Below are positions 38,801 through 46,496 of a stretch of DNA of 64,000 nt, one piece after another (the first letter of the stretch is position 1; every line of letters starts with the position of its first letter). The notes under the pieces are model-generated. The model had not been told where the DNA came from. It was given only the letters and a program-made list of their open reading frames with translations, and did not search any database. This DNA comes from Chitinophagaceae bacterium UBA2791 (GTDB taxonomy: Bacteria; Bacteroidota; Bacteroidia; Chitinophagales; Chitinophagaceae), in the NCBI GenBank assembly GCA_002352105.1, contig DEHV01000005.1, forward strand, positions 26,077 through 90,076. Direction: 5' to 3'. A program made the position numbers and the translations under genes.

Positions 38801-39471
38801 ATAACGCTTTGATCCAGCGTCATGCGCACATCGATATACGACCTGTTTCCTACCGCTATAACCTGGTTGGTATAACCAATATAGGAAACAGTTAAGGTAA
38901 CTTCTCCTGTAGGGGCTTCAATGGTAAAATAACCATTGGCGTCTGTAACCACGGACTTGTTGGCGCTCGCCATGTGCACGGTAGCGCCTGCCAGGGGCTC
39001 TCCGCTTTCATTCGTTACCCGTCCTTTTATTTCGAATAATAGCAGTTCGTCTAATTGCTGTTCGTCGCTGGTCTTCATCGCTGCCGAGGGCCTTTCTTTT
39101 ATCACAATTGTTTTTTCCACGATCAGGTAATCCAATGGCAGACCAGCAAGACACCTGTTCAACGCCTCCTGCAAGGAAGCATTCCGCAGCTCAACATTGA
39201 TCTTTCTAATTCCCTTTATAGTTTTGTTTTCATACCAGAAATAATAACCGGTTTGCTTTTCTATTTTCTTAAAGACAGACTCCAGCGGTACATTCTTCTC
39301 TGAAATAGATATCGACTGTGAGAAGCTCGTAGCATTTGCCTCAAGCATTGCAACAGTAAGTAGAATGATCGTTATTCTCATTACTAACAGCGCCCGCCTT
39401 CCCGGCAGGCAGGTTTTGGTGACTGAAGTTTTCCGACGGCGCAGAAATCTCCCAATAGCAGTTAAATCCAT
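35899..39471 (-). CDS. SusC/RagA TonB-linked outer-membrane transporter with STN domain
   Basis: A 1190-residue receptor. Order: signal segment about 30-50; STN domain about 63-118 (SVFKKIEKQTGYYFWYENKTI); carboxypeptidase-regulatory-like domain about 148-213 (GEPLAGATVHMASANKSVV); plug about 240-345 with ISVLKGAAATALYGNRAANG; then the beta-barrel ending GATRRVGLNVRVAF. The STN domain couples transport to the FecR/sigma pair encoded upstream. It works with the SusD protein encoded directly downstream. Confidence 0.95.
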   Translation of the reverse strand: MDLTAIGRFLRRRKTSVTKTCLPGRRALLVMRITIILLTVAMLEANATSFSQSISISEKNVPLESVFKKIEKQTGYYFWYENKTIKGIRKINVELRNASLQEALNRCLAGLPLDYLIVEKTIVIKERPSAAMKTSDEQQLDELLLFEIKGRVTNESGEPLAGATVHMASANKSVVTDANGYFTIEAPTGEVTLTVSYIGYTNQVIAVGNRSYIDVRMTLDQSVISEEVVVTALGISREKKSLGYAVQQVNGDDLTLSKSLDVSSMLAGKVAGLQLAGSPSSSFDNADIIVRGVNGLKPSFPLYVVDGTPTDQANVIMDNVESISVLKGAAATALYGNRAANGVVMITSKKGKRNAAPTVELNLASTFENLYLIPPYQNEYAGGYASSANSPGTKFDSEGFEIFRYNPTRHPAEWAAFDGQRMLEYGADESWGPKINGQEYRPYYSWYPGADFGKTERLTAHPDNTRDFFRTGLNLNNSIAMSGGGDSYNYRLMYANQNRNLVYPGSNRDQHQVGLSSSYDFNKRLTVMTDIAYTTNKTRGKPFEKTRNYDGLSLFMNMNQWFQRQLDVKRLRNYRNPDGSFQTWNIGNPNSSSNPDVYLKPQYWDSPYFIVNEAFNTERTNRLIGNLGFNYKISNVFSLNAYARMNTIQGQGDFRRSTGGVQIDEYYVNYAKTSELNYETNLNFKKGFGDFSLDGFVGGNIRKNKYEFLENGTQGGLIFPDYFAVSASTLRPRIVEDYNAKEVRSLYGKATLGYKNFLYLDATLRNDWSSTLPRDNNSYLYPSVSGSFVFTELMRGSSISETLTFGKVRASYAQVGSDLDFNQVNIAVIRGSQYGNNPSTEIGNEFRSGNIKPTLTKSWEVGAEFGLFNIIGIDFSYYKDNNINQILSIPVAPASGYTTAQINAGNIQRKGWELSVSASPFKRKNNGFSWTTVVNLSKAESFVKELYPGIDQQVFSNPATGKFIVNRVGEKWGMMITRMIRKDEHGRTVFAAANGTLAVTENNKLGSILPDLTGGWFNSLSYKGVDLAFSIDFQKGGRYSSGTMPNYVKTGQAKSTVGVNDKGNDIRSFPSEGGGVRLDGVFNGEPTTVYVNAKKYFSDWVHADGYYNTLDASYIKLREVRLGYSIPTKVLGGGNFIKNINIGVVANNLWVGGVSVRDLGIDPSELESIGEENGQLGATRRVGLNVRVAF

Positions 39472-39535
39472 AACTTTGGTTGTTTGGGTTTTAAAAAATA
39501 ACAGTTCGCGTTGTTTGTAATAAGCCCAATAATTA

Positions 39536-39561
39536 CCGGGTCCCGGGCCAACGGGATCCGG
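39536..39561. repeat. GC-rich hairpin between FecR and SusC
   Basis: CCGGGTCCCG (39536-39545) and CGGGATCCGG (39552-39561) pair at 9 of 10 positions around a 6-nt loop. TTTTATT follows on the plus strand, but on the minus strand, the direction of transcription, the flank is only AT-rich. It could partly block read-through from FecR into SusC. Confidence 0.5.
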
Positions 39562-39654
39562 TTTTATTAAGCTAAGATTTGAAAAGGATTCAGGTTCTCA
39601 TCAGCATGTGTTTTATGATTAATTAAATTTTGGTTTCCTATGATGCGTTTTTCA

Positions 39655-40860
39655 TTAGCGGGTCACGACAATCCTGTTCTGCTCCATCCTGAAATGGATA
39701 TTACTCTGTTCCAGGATCTTAAGCACGTTTGACAACAGCGTATTGCGGGCGATCTTCCCGGAAAACTCCCGCTGCGGTATTGCGCCTTCAAAGCTTACCT
39801 CCAAATCGTACCACCGGCCTATCTGGCGCATGATCACCTGGATATCGGCGCTGCTGAAATCGAATAACCCGTTTTTCCAGGCCATTACTTCGTCCAGGTC
39901 AACATCGGAAGCAACCGCAATCTTGCCGTTCTTGCCGTACCTGGCCTGCTTTCCCGGTTCAAGCGCCGCTTCCTGCCTTTCAGCAGCTTCGCCGGTTGAT
40001 ACGATCACGCGCCCTTCTAATAGGGTCACTTTCAGTTCGGATTCATCATCATACGCATTTATGTTGAAATGCGTTCCTTTTACCAGCACCTGAACATTGT
40101 CTTTTTGTACAATAAATGGCGCGAAAGCGCTTTTTTCGCCAGGCTTACGTAGAGTAGTCACTTCAAAATAGGCTTCGCCTGTGATCGTCACCTTTCTTTC
40201 ATTACCGGAAAACGAAATGGGAAAGGTAACAGACGACCCTGCATTGAGCCATACGCGGCTGCCATCGGCCAGTTTCATATCAATAACCTGGCTTCCTTTG
40301 GGGTTCGTGAGCGTGTTGTACGCCATTTCGGAAGTATTGCCCGAATAAATGATCTGCCCGTCTGCGGTTTTGGTAACAGTCACGTCCGCTTGCTGCGCCA
40401 GCATGCCGCTGGCTATACTGTCCAGCGAAACCGTCCTGCCGTCGGCCAGGGTGATCATCGCCTTGGTTGTTTGAGGAGCCTGCACATCTTCAGAGGTGAT
40501 AACTGTTGACGCCTCGGGGACCTGTCCCTCCCGTTGTTGTAACCAGAAATAAGCGCCGCCTGCAAGCGCCAACACAATCGAAGCCGCGGCTACCCATCGG
40601 CGCCTACGGACTTTTGTCATTTTGATAACTTGATCACCTTCCATTTGCCGCCGGATAGCAAGAAATAATTGTTCGGATTGTTCATCATCCAAACGAGCAG
40701 AATGTGTCAGGCCAGGTCGGGCAGCATCAAGCAACAGTTCTATTTCCTCCCTGTACCCGCCGGTTTCGATCAGCAGCATCAGTTCTTCCAGTTCCCCGGG
40801 CGTTTCAGTATGGTCAATATATCGCTGAAACAGGTATTTCAGCCTTTCCTGATTTGCCAT
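39655..40860 (-). CDS. FecR family anti-sigma factor
   Basis: The frame is open to 40947, but the conserved N-terminus begins at the ATG at 40858-40860 (MANQERLKYLFQRYIDHTE), giving 401 residues. One membrane helix (VAAASIVLALAGGAYFWL) precedes a FecR domain (LADGSRVWLNAGSSVTFPISF; ITGEAYFEV) and a C-terminal DUF4974 domain (VIMRQIGRWYDLEVSFEG). It probably restrains the sigma factor encoded 130 bp upstream and receives the signal from the STN domain of the downstream SusC. Confidence 0.94.
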   Translation of the reverse strand: MANQERLKYLFQRYIDHTETPGELEELMLLIETGGYREEIELLLDAARPGLTHSARLDDEQSEQLFLAIRRQMEGDQVIKMTKVRRRRWVAAASIVLALAGGAYFWLQQREGQVPEASTVITSEDVQAPQTTKAMITLADGRTVSLDSIASGMLAQQADVTVTKTADGQIIYSGNTSEMAYNTLTNPKGSQVIDMKLADGSRVWLNAGSSVTFPISFSGNERKVTITGEAYFEVTTLRKPGEKSAFAPFIVQKDNVQVLVKGTHFNINAYDDESELKVTLLEGRVIVSTGEAAERQEAALEPGKQARYGKNGKIAVASDVDLDEVMAWKNGLFDFSSADIQVIMRQIGRWYDLEVSFEGAIPQREFSGKIARNTLLSNVLKILEQSNIHFRMEQNRIVVTR

Positions 40861-40990
40861 AAATGGTTTTGTTTTCAGTATCAAATTTGTCGCGGGGACG
40901 CTACGCCCTTTAACTACTGACGTATGGGGGGGAAAATAGGGCGACAAACCCGCCTGTTTTTTTTCAAAATGCCGAAAAGGGAATGAATTA

Positions 40991-41581
40991 TCAGGGCAAA
41001 GGAAGGGCCAGTAGCGTTATAATAACAGCCAGGCGCATTTCAAGATAAGCCTTTATAGCGGCAACCGCTCTACGCAAATGTTCTTTTACCGTGTTTCGGG
41101 AAATGTTCAGCTCAACGGCAATTTCCTCATAGGTAAGCCCCGCTTCCCGACTAAGCATATACACCCGACGCTGTTGTTCCGGTAATTGGCTGATAGCAGC
41201 ATGAATGAGTTCCCGGTTTTCGCGGTCAATGACTATTTCATCAGCTGTAATTACTTGATACTCCGCTTGTTTTTCATAAACCAGGCGGATCTTGTAATCC
41301 AACGCCATTTTGCGAAGCGCATCATAACAGAGGTTGCGGCAAATCACAAAAAACCAGCTTTCAAATTGTTTAATGTTCTGCAATGCCTTCCGGTGCAGCC
41401 AAAGTTTAATGAAACTTTCCTGGACGATTTCTTTGGCAACCTGAGTAGAACGGGTAATACCAAGAGCAAAGGAATACGCTTGGTTTTTGTAGCGGTCATA
41501 CAACTGCCGGAAAGCAACTTCATTACCTTCAGCTACCTGGCGCAGCAGGTCTTTTTCCTCATATGGTAGATATCGTTCCAA
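40991..41581 (-). CDS. ECF RNA polymerase sigma factor
   Basis: A 196-residue sigma factor with region 2 (AFRQLYDRYKNQAYSFALGI; VAKEIVQESFIKLWLHR) and region 4 (GLTYEEIAVELNISRNTVKE), plus the hydrophobic tail LAVIITLLALPLP typical of FecI-like members. It heads the second sigma/FecR/SusC/SusD block. A TATTTTTG sequence on the minus strand (41613-41620) resembles the -7 element, without a clear -33 partner. Confidence 0.93.
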   Translation of the reverse strand: MERYLPYEEKDLLRQVAEGNEVAFRQLYDRYKNQAYSFALGITRSTQVAKEIVQESFIKLWLHRKALQNIKQFESWFFVICRNLCYDALRKMALDYKIRLVYEKQAEYQVITADEIVIDRENRELIHAAISQLPEQQRRVYMLSREAGLTYEEIAVELNISRNTVKEHLRRAVAAIKAYLEMRLAVIITLLALPLP

Positions 41582-41960
41582 GGCCTTAACTACTCAAAAT
41601 AAAGGAAATTTTCAAAAATACAGGAAATAGGCGGCGGCTGGTTTTCGATTTCAGCAGCCTTGCAACCCGGAACAAAAAGGCAAACCGAGTCGCTACCCCC
41701 AAACACGGGTTTTCTTAAAAAGACTGAAAATGAAAGGGAAAAGCTGCTTCCCTGGTTTTCATCCGTCGCTGAGCGTTAACCGGGAAAGCGGAGATCATCC
41801 CCCACGATACGATATAATAAATACCTTTCGGGGAATGGAGCTTCAGCCCTTGATAAAGATACGGGAGGATGGCTTACTCAAATGTGCTGCAGGTATACGA
41901 TAAAAAGGACAGGAACTGAACCGGCAATCTTCTAATTTTGACCATAATTAAATAAGCAGT
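41582..41960. other. Intergenic region between sigma gene and purU
   Basis: About 379 bp without a convincing gene. It must contain both divergent promoters. A short frame just before purU (ATG near 41865, ending DKKDRN) looks vaguely coding but is interrupted by stops upstream, so I treat it as non-coding. Confidence 0.5.
41933..41940 (+). promoter_or_regulatory. Candidate -7 element of purU (TAATTTTG)
   Basis: TAATTTTG matches TAnnTTTG and lies 20 bp before the purU ATG, implying a leader of roughly 14 nt. The -33 element is not recognisable. Confidence 0.35.
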
Positions 41961-42791
41961 ATGATCATCAGAATCCAGTGCAGCGACAGGGTGGGACTGG
42001 TCGCCGATGTTTCGGGTATCCTGGCAAAAAACGGGATGAACATCGAATCCATGCGGGAATTTGTAGACAAGGAAACGGGAAAATTTTTTTTAAGAATAAC
42101 CGCCGACAAAGAGCCGCCGGATGACGAGCTCCGCGAGCAACTGGCGAAAGCGCTTCCCGAAAAAGCCGCCATAGACATCAGCCGCAGAACCCGGGATAAG
42201 AAACTGGTCGTACTGGTAACCAAGGAATATCACTGCCTGAGCGATATCCTTACCCGCAACCATTTCCAGACCCTGGGGGCCCGGGTAGAGGCGGTGATCG
42301 GCAATCAACCGGATCTGCAGGATATCTGCGACCGGTTCAACATTCCGTTTATGTTCATTACACATGAGGGAAAAAACAAGGAAGCCTTTGAAAAAGAGCT
42401 CAGGGAAAAAATTCAATTGTATGCCTTCGATTATATCATCCTGGCCAAATTCATGCGAATACTTTCGGACGAGTTCGTAGCGGAGTACCCCTATAAGATC
42501 ATCAATATTCACCACTCCTTTTTGCCGGCCTTTGTGGGCGCCAGCCCCTACCGGCAGGCTTTTGAAAGGGGGGTGAAGCTGATTGGCGCCACAGCGCATT
42601 TTGTCACGAGCCTGCTGGACGAAGGGCCGATCATTGAACAGCAGATCGTGCGCGTGAACCATACATATACGCCAAAAGATATGGTCGTGGCTGGCAAAGA
42701 AATTGAAACATCGGTTTTGGCCAAAGCCATGTCGCTGGTGTTCGAAGACCGGGTATTTGTTTCCAACAATAAGACGGTGGTGTTTGATTGA
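41961..42791 (+). CDS. purU: Formyltetrahydrofolate deformylase
   Basis: A 276-residue enzyme. An N-terminal ACT domain (residues 1-80, IIRIQCSDRVGLVADVSGIL) regulates a formyltransferase-fold hydrolase domain (about 82-275). Catalytic residues are N182 and H184 (IINIHHSFLPAF) and D220 (LLDEGPIIEQ). It hydrolyses 10-formyl-THF to THF and formate in the cytoplasm, balancing one-carbon pools and feeding formate to purine synthesis. Length and motifs are standard. It appears monocistronic. Confidence 0.95.
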   Translation: MIIRIQCSDRVGLVADVSGILAKNGMNIESMREFVDKETGKFFLRITADKEPPDDELREQLAKALPEKAAIDISRRTRDKKLVVLVTKEYHCLSDILTRNHFQTLGARVEAVIGNQPDLQDICDRFNIPFMFITHEGKNKEAFEKELREKIQLYAFDYIILAKFMRILSDEFVAEYPYKIINIHHSFLPAFVGASPYRQAFERGVKLIGATAHFVTSLLDEGPIIEQQIVRVNHTYTPKDMVVAGKEIETSVLAKAMSLVFEDRVFVSNNKTVVFD

Positions 42792-42965
42792 TCGGATGTG
42801 CGCATCGATCAACCGGGACCCATTCCTATTTCATCTCAGGGCTCCCATTAATTCCGATTTATGGGAAGACAGTTTTCGCTTCATTACCGTAATATGATTA
42901 ATGCCTGTAAAACCACCGATATTTATCACGAATTTTGATGCTGATAAAACCCAACCGCGCAAATA

Positions 42966-43655
42966 ATGAAAAAACTTTTACTGATAGCAACCAATGTCGA
43001 CAGGTATGCAAGCGGCAGGCTGAAAACCGGTTTGTGGCTAAGCGAATTGACCCATATTTACCACAGCGCGATGGAAAAAGGCTGGGGTATAACCATTGCA
43101 AGTCCCAAAGGCGGAACCGTGCCGATTGACCCTGAAAGTCTGAAACCCCTGGTATTGGATAAAATCTCCAAAGGCTATTATGAGAACCCTGTGTTTATGG
43201 ACGAGTTGAATCATTCCAAAAGCCTGGAAGCGATAAAGAACGACAGTTTCGATTGCGTTTATCTGTCAGGCGGACACGGTACGATGTATGATTTCCCCGA
43301 TGATACCACGCTACAATCCGTTATCAGCAATCAATACGAAAAAGGAGAAATGGTAGCTGCCATTTGTCATGGCGTCGGCGGATTGCTGAATGTAAAACTA
43401 TCCAATGGCGAATACCTGATCAAAGGAAAAACAATAACCGGCTTTAACTGGTTTGAGGAAACTTTAGCAAGTCGAAAAAAAGAGGTCCCCTTTAACCTGG
43501 AAGCTGCCATTAAAGAAAGAGGCGCCGATTTAAAAAAAGCATTTATTCCAATGACTTCTCATGTAGTGGCGGATGGCAATCTGATCACCGGACAGAACCC
43601 GTTCAGTTCTAAAGAAATGGCAAAGACAGTTGCCAGCCAACTCGAAAAGCGGTAA
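42966..43655 (+). CDS. DJ-1/PfpI superfamily protein (Hsp31-like class I glutamine amidotransferase fold)
   Basis: A 229-residue protein with the Hsp31/GATase1-like layout: conserved E27 (TGLWLSELTHIY), the SGGHGTMYDF loop at 101-110 and the nucleophile elbow C134-H135 (AAICHGVGGLL). Members act as glyoxalase III-like enzymes, deglycase-type proteins or chaperones; the exact activity is not certain. It lies alone between purU and the OmpA gene. Confidence 0.9.
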   Translation: MKKLLLIATNVDRYASGRLKTGLWLSELTHIYHSAMEKGWGITIASPKGGTVPIDPESLKPLVLDKISKGYYENPVFMDELNHSKSLEAIKNDSFDCVYLSGGHGTMYDFPDDTTLQSVISNQYEKGEMVAAICHGVGGLLNVKLSNGEYLIKGKTITGFNWFEETLASRKKEVPFNLEAAIKERGADLKKAFIPMTSHVVADGNLITGQNPFSSKEMAKTVASQLEKR

Positions 43656-43832
43656 TATGCAGGAAACGCTATTTCATGGAACAATTAATCGCCGACTTTT
43701 TTATCCGGCTTTAAGAGAGCATGACCGATATTTCATACATCTTAGTTTTTTTTGACTGAAATATCATTCATTTGAGAAGCAAGAAAACAATCTCACTTCT
43801 TTCTGCTGAAAAGATACTCAGGGAATTAGGCG

Positions 43833-45116
43833 TCAAAGTTTCGTAAACTCTACTCTTTGATTATTGGCCCTGCCTTCAGGAGTGGCATTGTCGGCGATCG
43901 GTTGGGTTTCGCCGTACCCTTTGGCGGTTAAGCGGCCTGCATCAATACCCATGCTGATGAGCTGCGTGCGAACAGCCTCCGCCCTTTGTTCGCTCAACTT
44001 CTGGTTGGCTGCTGTGGCGCCTGTTTTGCTGGCATGGCCGCCTATTTCAAATTGCAGCTCCGGGTTATCGTTCAATATTTTTACGATCATGTTGAGCGTA
44101 CCCATGCTTTCGGGTTTAATAACCGCTTTTCCAACATCAAAGGTGATGCCGTGCGTTACTATTTTGGAATCCGTAAATTTTTTGCCTATTGTTTTTGCTT
44201 TTGAACCTTTGGCAGCGCGAACATTGGAAAAAATAACGAGCGCATCCTTCATGTTTTTCTGCCCGGTATAAGCCCTTCCGCCGATGCCAAATTCCAAAGG
44301 TTCGATGCCCAGATCGGGAATGGTTAAAACACGGTACTGGTCTACATAACATTTTAACTGCCCGTTTTTGTAGCTCAATGCGGCATGGCGCCATTTACCG
44401 GGAAAGCTTTCTTTATTATCTGCCGGGTGTTTGGCGCTAAATTGTTTACTCTGAGGAAGGTTACCTGCTTCTATACCGCCATCATGGCGAAAATGGATAT
44501 AGGCGTTCAGTTTTTGTCCATCCGCTCTTACATACTTAAAAATAACAATAAGGGTATTGCTGATATAGCCTGTATTAAGGGGATGATAATCAAATTCAAG
44601 GGTAAATTCTTTTTCTAAGTAATCCACTGTTTTCATCCTCGGATAGACCTCTGCATAGTTTCCCTCGGTCAGCGAAAATGCCCGCACGCCTTCCACGGTA
44701 TTTATGACACCCTGTCCTTGCCCCAATTTCCAGTGCGAAGGAAATTCGCCATCTTCATCATCCCCGAAATGGTCCTGAAAAAGAATGGTATCCCCGGCTA
44801 TGAAATCATAGTTCTGATAGGCTTTATACGTTGGTTTGGCTCCGGTAGAAGATGATATATTATCTTCGTCAGTTCCCGTTGCTTTTGCTGTTTTATCCGT
44901 CTTTTTCTCCTCCTTATCAGCGCTTCCGGCTTTGTTCAATTCTTCGTCAACAGAACTTTCGGTTTTGTCCAATCCTTTGTCGACGGCTTTGTCGATTTTC
45001 TGGTCAATACGCTGGTTTACTTTGTTCTGCACCTTGTTTTTGACTTTGTTGAGAATTTGCCCATGTGCCAATGTGCATGTAAGGACAATAACTACCAGGG
45101 TGATTATTTTTTTCAT
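43833..45116 (-). CDS. OmpA-family protein with LamG-like central domain
   Basis: A 427-residue exported protein. A signal peptide (MKKIITLVVIVLTCTLAHGQ) is followed by an N-terminal KV-rich repeat segment (ILNKVKNKVQNKVNQRIDQK), an acidic/lysine linker and a central jelly-roll/LamG-like domain (about 105-300, ILFQDHFGDDEDGEFPSHW). A C-terminal OmpA domain follows (about 320-427, GITFDVGKAVIKPESM; IGGHASKTGATAANQ). It probably anchors an assembly to peptidoglycan. Its ATG overlaps the stop of the 44-residue peptide gene (ATGA), implying translational coupling. It is the distal member of the exported-protein cluster. Confidence 0.88.
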   Translation of the reverse strand: MKKIITLVVIVLTCTLAHGQILNKVKNKVQNKVNQRIDQKIDKAVDKGLDKTESSVDEELNKAGSADKEEKKTDKTAKATGTDEDNISSSTGAKPTYKAYQNYDFIAGDTILFQDHFGDDEDGEFPSHWKLGQGQGVINTVEGVRAFSLTEGNYAEVYPRMKTVDYLEKEFTLEFDYHPLNTGYISNTLIVIFKYVRADGQKLNAYIHFRHDGGIEAGNLPQSKQFSAKHPADNKESFPGKWRHAALSYKNGQLKCYVDQYRVLTIPDLGIEPLEFGIGGRAYTGQKNMKDALVIFSNVRAAKGSKAKTIGKKFTDSKIVTHGITFDVGKAVIKPESMGTLNMIVKILNDNPELQFEIGGHASKTGATAANQKLSEQRAEAVRTQLISMGIDAGRLTAKGYGETQPIADNATPEGRANNQRVEFTKL

Positions 45117-45247
45117 GGCGATTTCCTTTTATGTTTTATTAAACAATTTTCTGCTTCCAGCTCTTTGCGTTCGGCAGGACTGAGGATCTGTGCGGAAGCA
45201 GCTATACTACCGAACATCAGCAGGAATATAAGGGCTATTGCTTTCAC
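45113..45247 (-). CDS. Small secreted peptide (44 aa), GTG start
   Basis: On the minus strand a GTG at 45245-45247 opens a frame reading VKAIALIFLLMFGSIAASAQ, a textbook signal peptide. A short charged mature part follows (ILSPAERKELEAENCLIKHK, RKSP). The TGA overlaps the ATG of the OmpA gene. Without the signal only about 24 residues remain. It could be a coupled leader, a small secreted peptide with one cysteine or the stub of a former larger gene. No homologue is known to me. Confidence 0.45.
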   Translation of the reverse strand: MKAIALIFLLMFGSIAASAQILSPAERKELEAENCLIKHKRKSP

Positions 45248-45279
45248 GCTTTTCTAATTAACGCTACGAGGGTAGTTTG

Positions 45280-46374
45280 TCAATTCACCATATCTACAAA
45301 TTTGTCAATATTCTCTTCTATCACTTTTTTCATAGCCCGGATAGAATGGTTTTCATCATCGCTTACCCTTAACCAGATAGATATAAATTGAGGCGCCGAT
45401 TTAGGCAGCTTCCTGTTATAATAAGCCGGGTTGGGTTGTACAGGCACAATAAATTCCTCTTTGTCGGTTAGCTCTGTAAAAACAAATCGTGAAAACCCGT
45501 CATTAAAATGACTTTTTATAATGCTCCATTCATTCAGCCAGTCTTCATCTTTGGTTAAGTCTTTCTGATAAGCCGCCAGCGTTTTTTCCAATATTGCGAT
45601 ATTCTTGTTGTGCTGGTTGAGGTAGTACTCCCATTGACCGGCTTGTTTATGTATAGCCTGCAACTCCTTATTGTCCCTATGCTTTATCGCAGCGGCTATA
45701 TAGGCTTGCTGTACGGCTACCTGCTTCAATAAAAATTCTTTACGGGTAACGTATTGAAAAGGCAATTGGTTTCCCTTGCGGATGATCCACCAGTAATAAT
45801 CGCTGGTATATCTCAAATCAGGGCCGCCAAAGGCATGCCAGCCATTTGATAAATCGGGCAGGCTGTTGTTGACGATGAGGTCCCTGCCCAGGGTGTTGTA
45901 ACCATTGTAAGCGTCGCTGTTTACCTCCCCGTTGCGGTCATAGACGGCGATGCTATCATAGTAATGACCGATATGCGGGCCATTATTAATGCCAATGATT
46001 AACGTGGCATTGGAGTGGTCGTTTTTCACGACCTTGCCGCCTTTGCAGTAGTTGGGAAAATTCATCAGCAGGTAATAATAAGGATGGCCGTAGCGGTTGG
46101 GGTGCTGGGGGTCTGTTTCAGAATTTTTATCATAGTTGGCGCCATGGCTGGCCGTTACGCCTACAGGGTTATAATTTTCCTTGAAAACCTGGTGAATGGA
46201 AGCAATCAGTTTTCTTTCGGCAGCGAGTTCAGCTGCGCTAAGTCCGCTCGTATTTACATCGGCTCTTGTTATCCATATACCGGGGGCGGTCTTGATTTTT
46301 TCGGGGTCGCAATCCTGAGCGGAAACGAAGCCGCTGCCAAGTACAAGCAGGAACAGGAAGAATAATATTTTCAT
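45280..46374 (-). CDS. Secreted protein of unrecognised three-paralogue family, copy 1
   Basis: The frame opens at 46467, but the signal peptide starts at the ATG at 46372-46374 (MKILFFLFLLVLGSGFVSAQ), giving 364 residues. The family pattern is: a P-G-x-W motif near the N-terminus, FKENYNPVGV, DLSNGWHAFGG, YVTRKEFLLKQV, a helical linker, YQKDLTKDEDWLNEW and PNPAYYNRKLPKSAPQF near the C-terminus. It is less similar to copies 2 and 3 than those are to each other. I know no family name or function. It lies 32 bp upstream of the small peptide gene. Confidence 0.8.
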   Translation of the reverse strand: MKILFFLFLLVLGSGFVSAQDCDPEKIKTAPGIWITRADVNTSGLSAAELAAERKLIASIHQVFKENYNPVGVTASHGANYDKNSETDPQHPNRYGHPYYYLLMNFPNYCKGGKVVKNDHSNATLIIGINNGPHIGHYYDSIAVYDRNGEVNSDAYNGYNTLGRDLIVNNSLPDLSNGWHAFGGPDLRYTSDYYWWIIRKGNQLPFQYVTRKEFLLKQVAVQQAYIAAAIKHRDNKELQAIHKQAGQWEYYLNQHNKNIAILEKTLAAYQKDLTKDEDWLNEWSIIKSHFNDGFSRFVFTELTDKEEFIVPVQPNPAYYNRKLPKSAPQFISIWLRVSDDENHSIRAMKKVIEENIDKFVDMVN

Positions 46375-46439
46375 GCGTATATTTTTTCTGTTTTTCACAA
46401 CTTGCCCCGTCGAAGGCGGGATGGAGTTACACACAAAAG

Positions 46440-46474
46440 AATATTCATTCCCATTGAGTATAATCATGAATATT
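46440..46474. repeat. 9-bp inverted repeat between paralogue genes
   Basis: AATATTCAT (46440-46448) and ATGAATATT (46466-46474) are exact inverse copies around a 17-nt loop, in the 122-bp gap between paralogues 1 and 2. On the plus strand it runs into seven T; on the minus strand CTTTTG follows, a weak terminator or attenuator. Confidence 0.4.
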
Positions 46475-46496
46475 TTTTTATGCTACATTTCATTTG

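Noticed and set aside
43727..43765. 9-bp inverted repeat GATATTTCA/TGAAATATC between DJ-1 and OmpA genes
   Set aside because: Short arms in AT-rich DNA with a 21-nt loop; a convergent terminator is possible but the evidence is weak.
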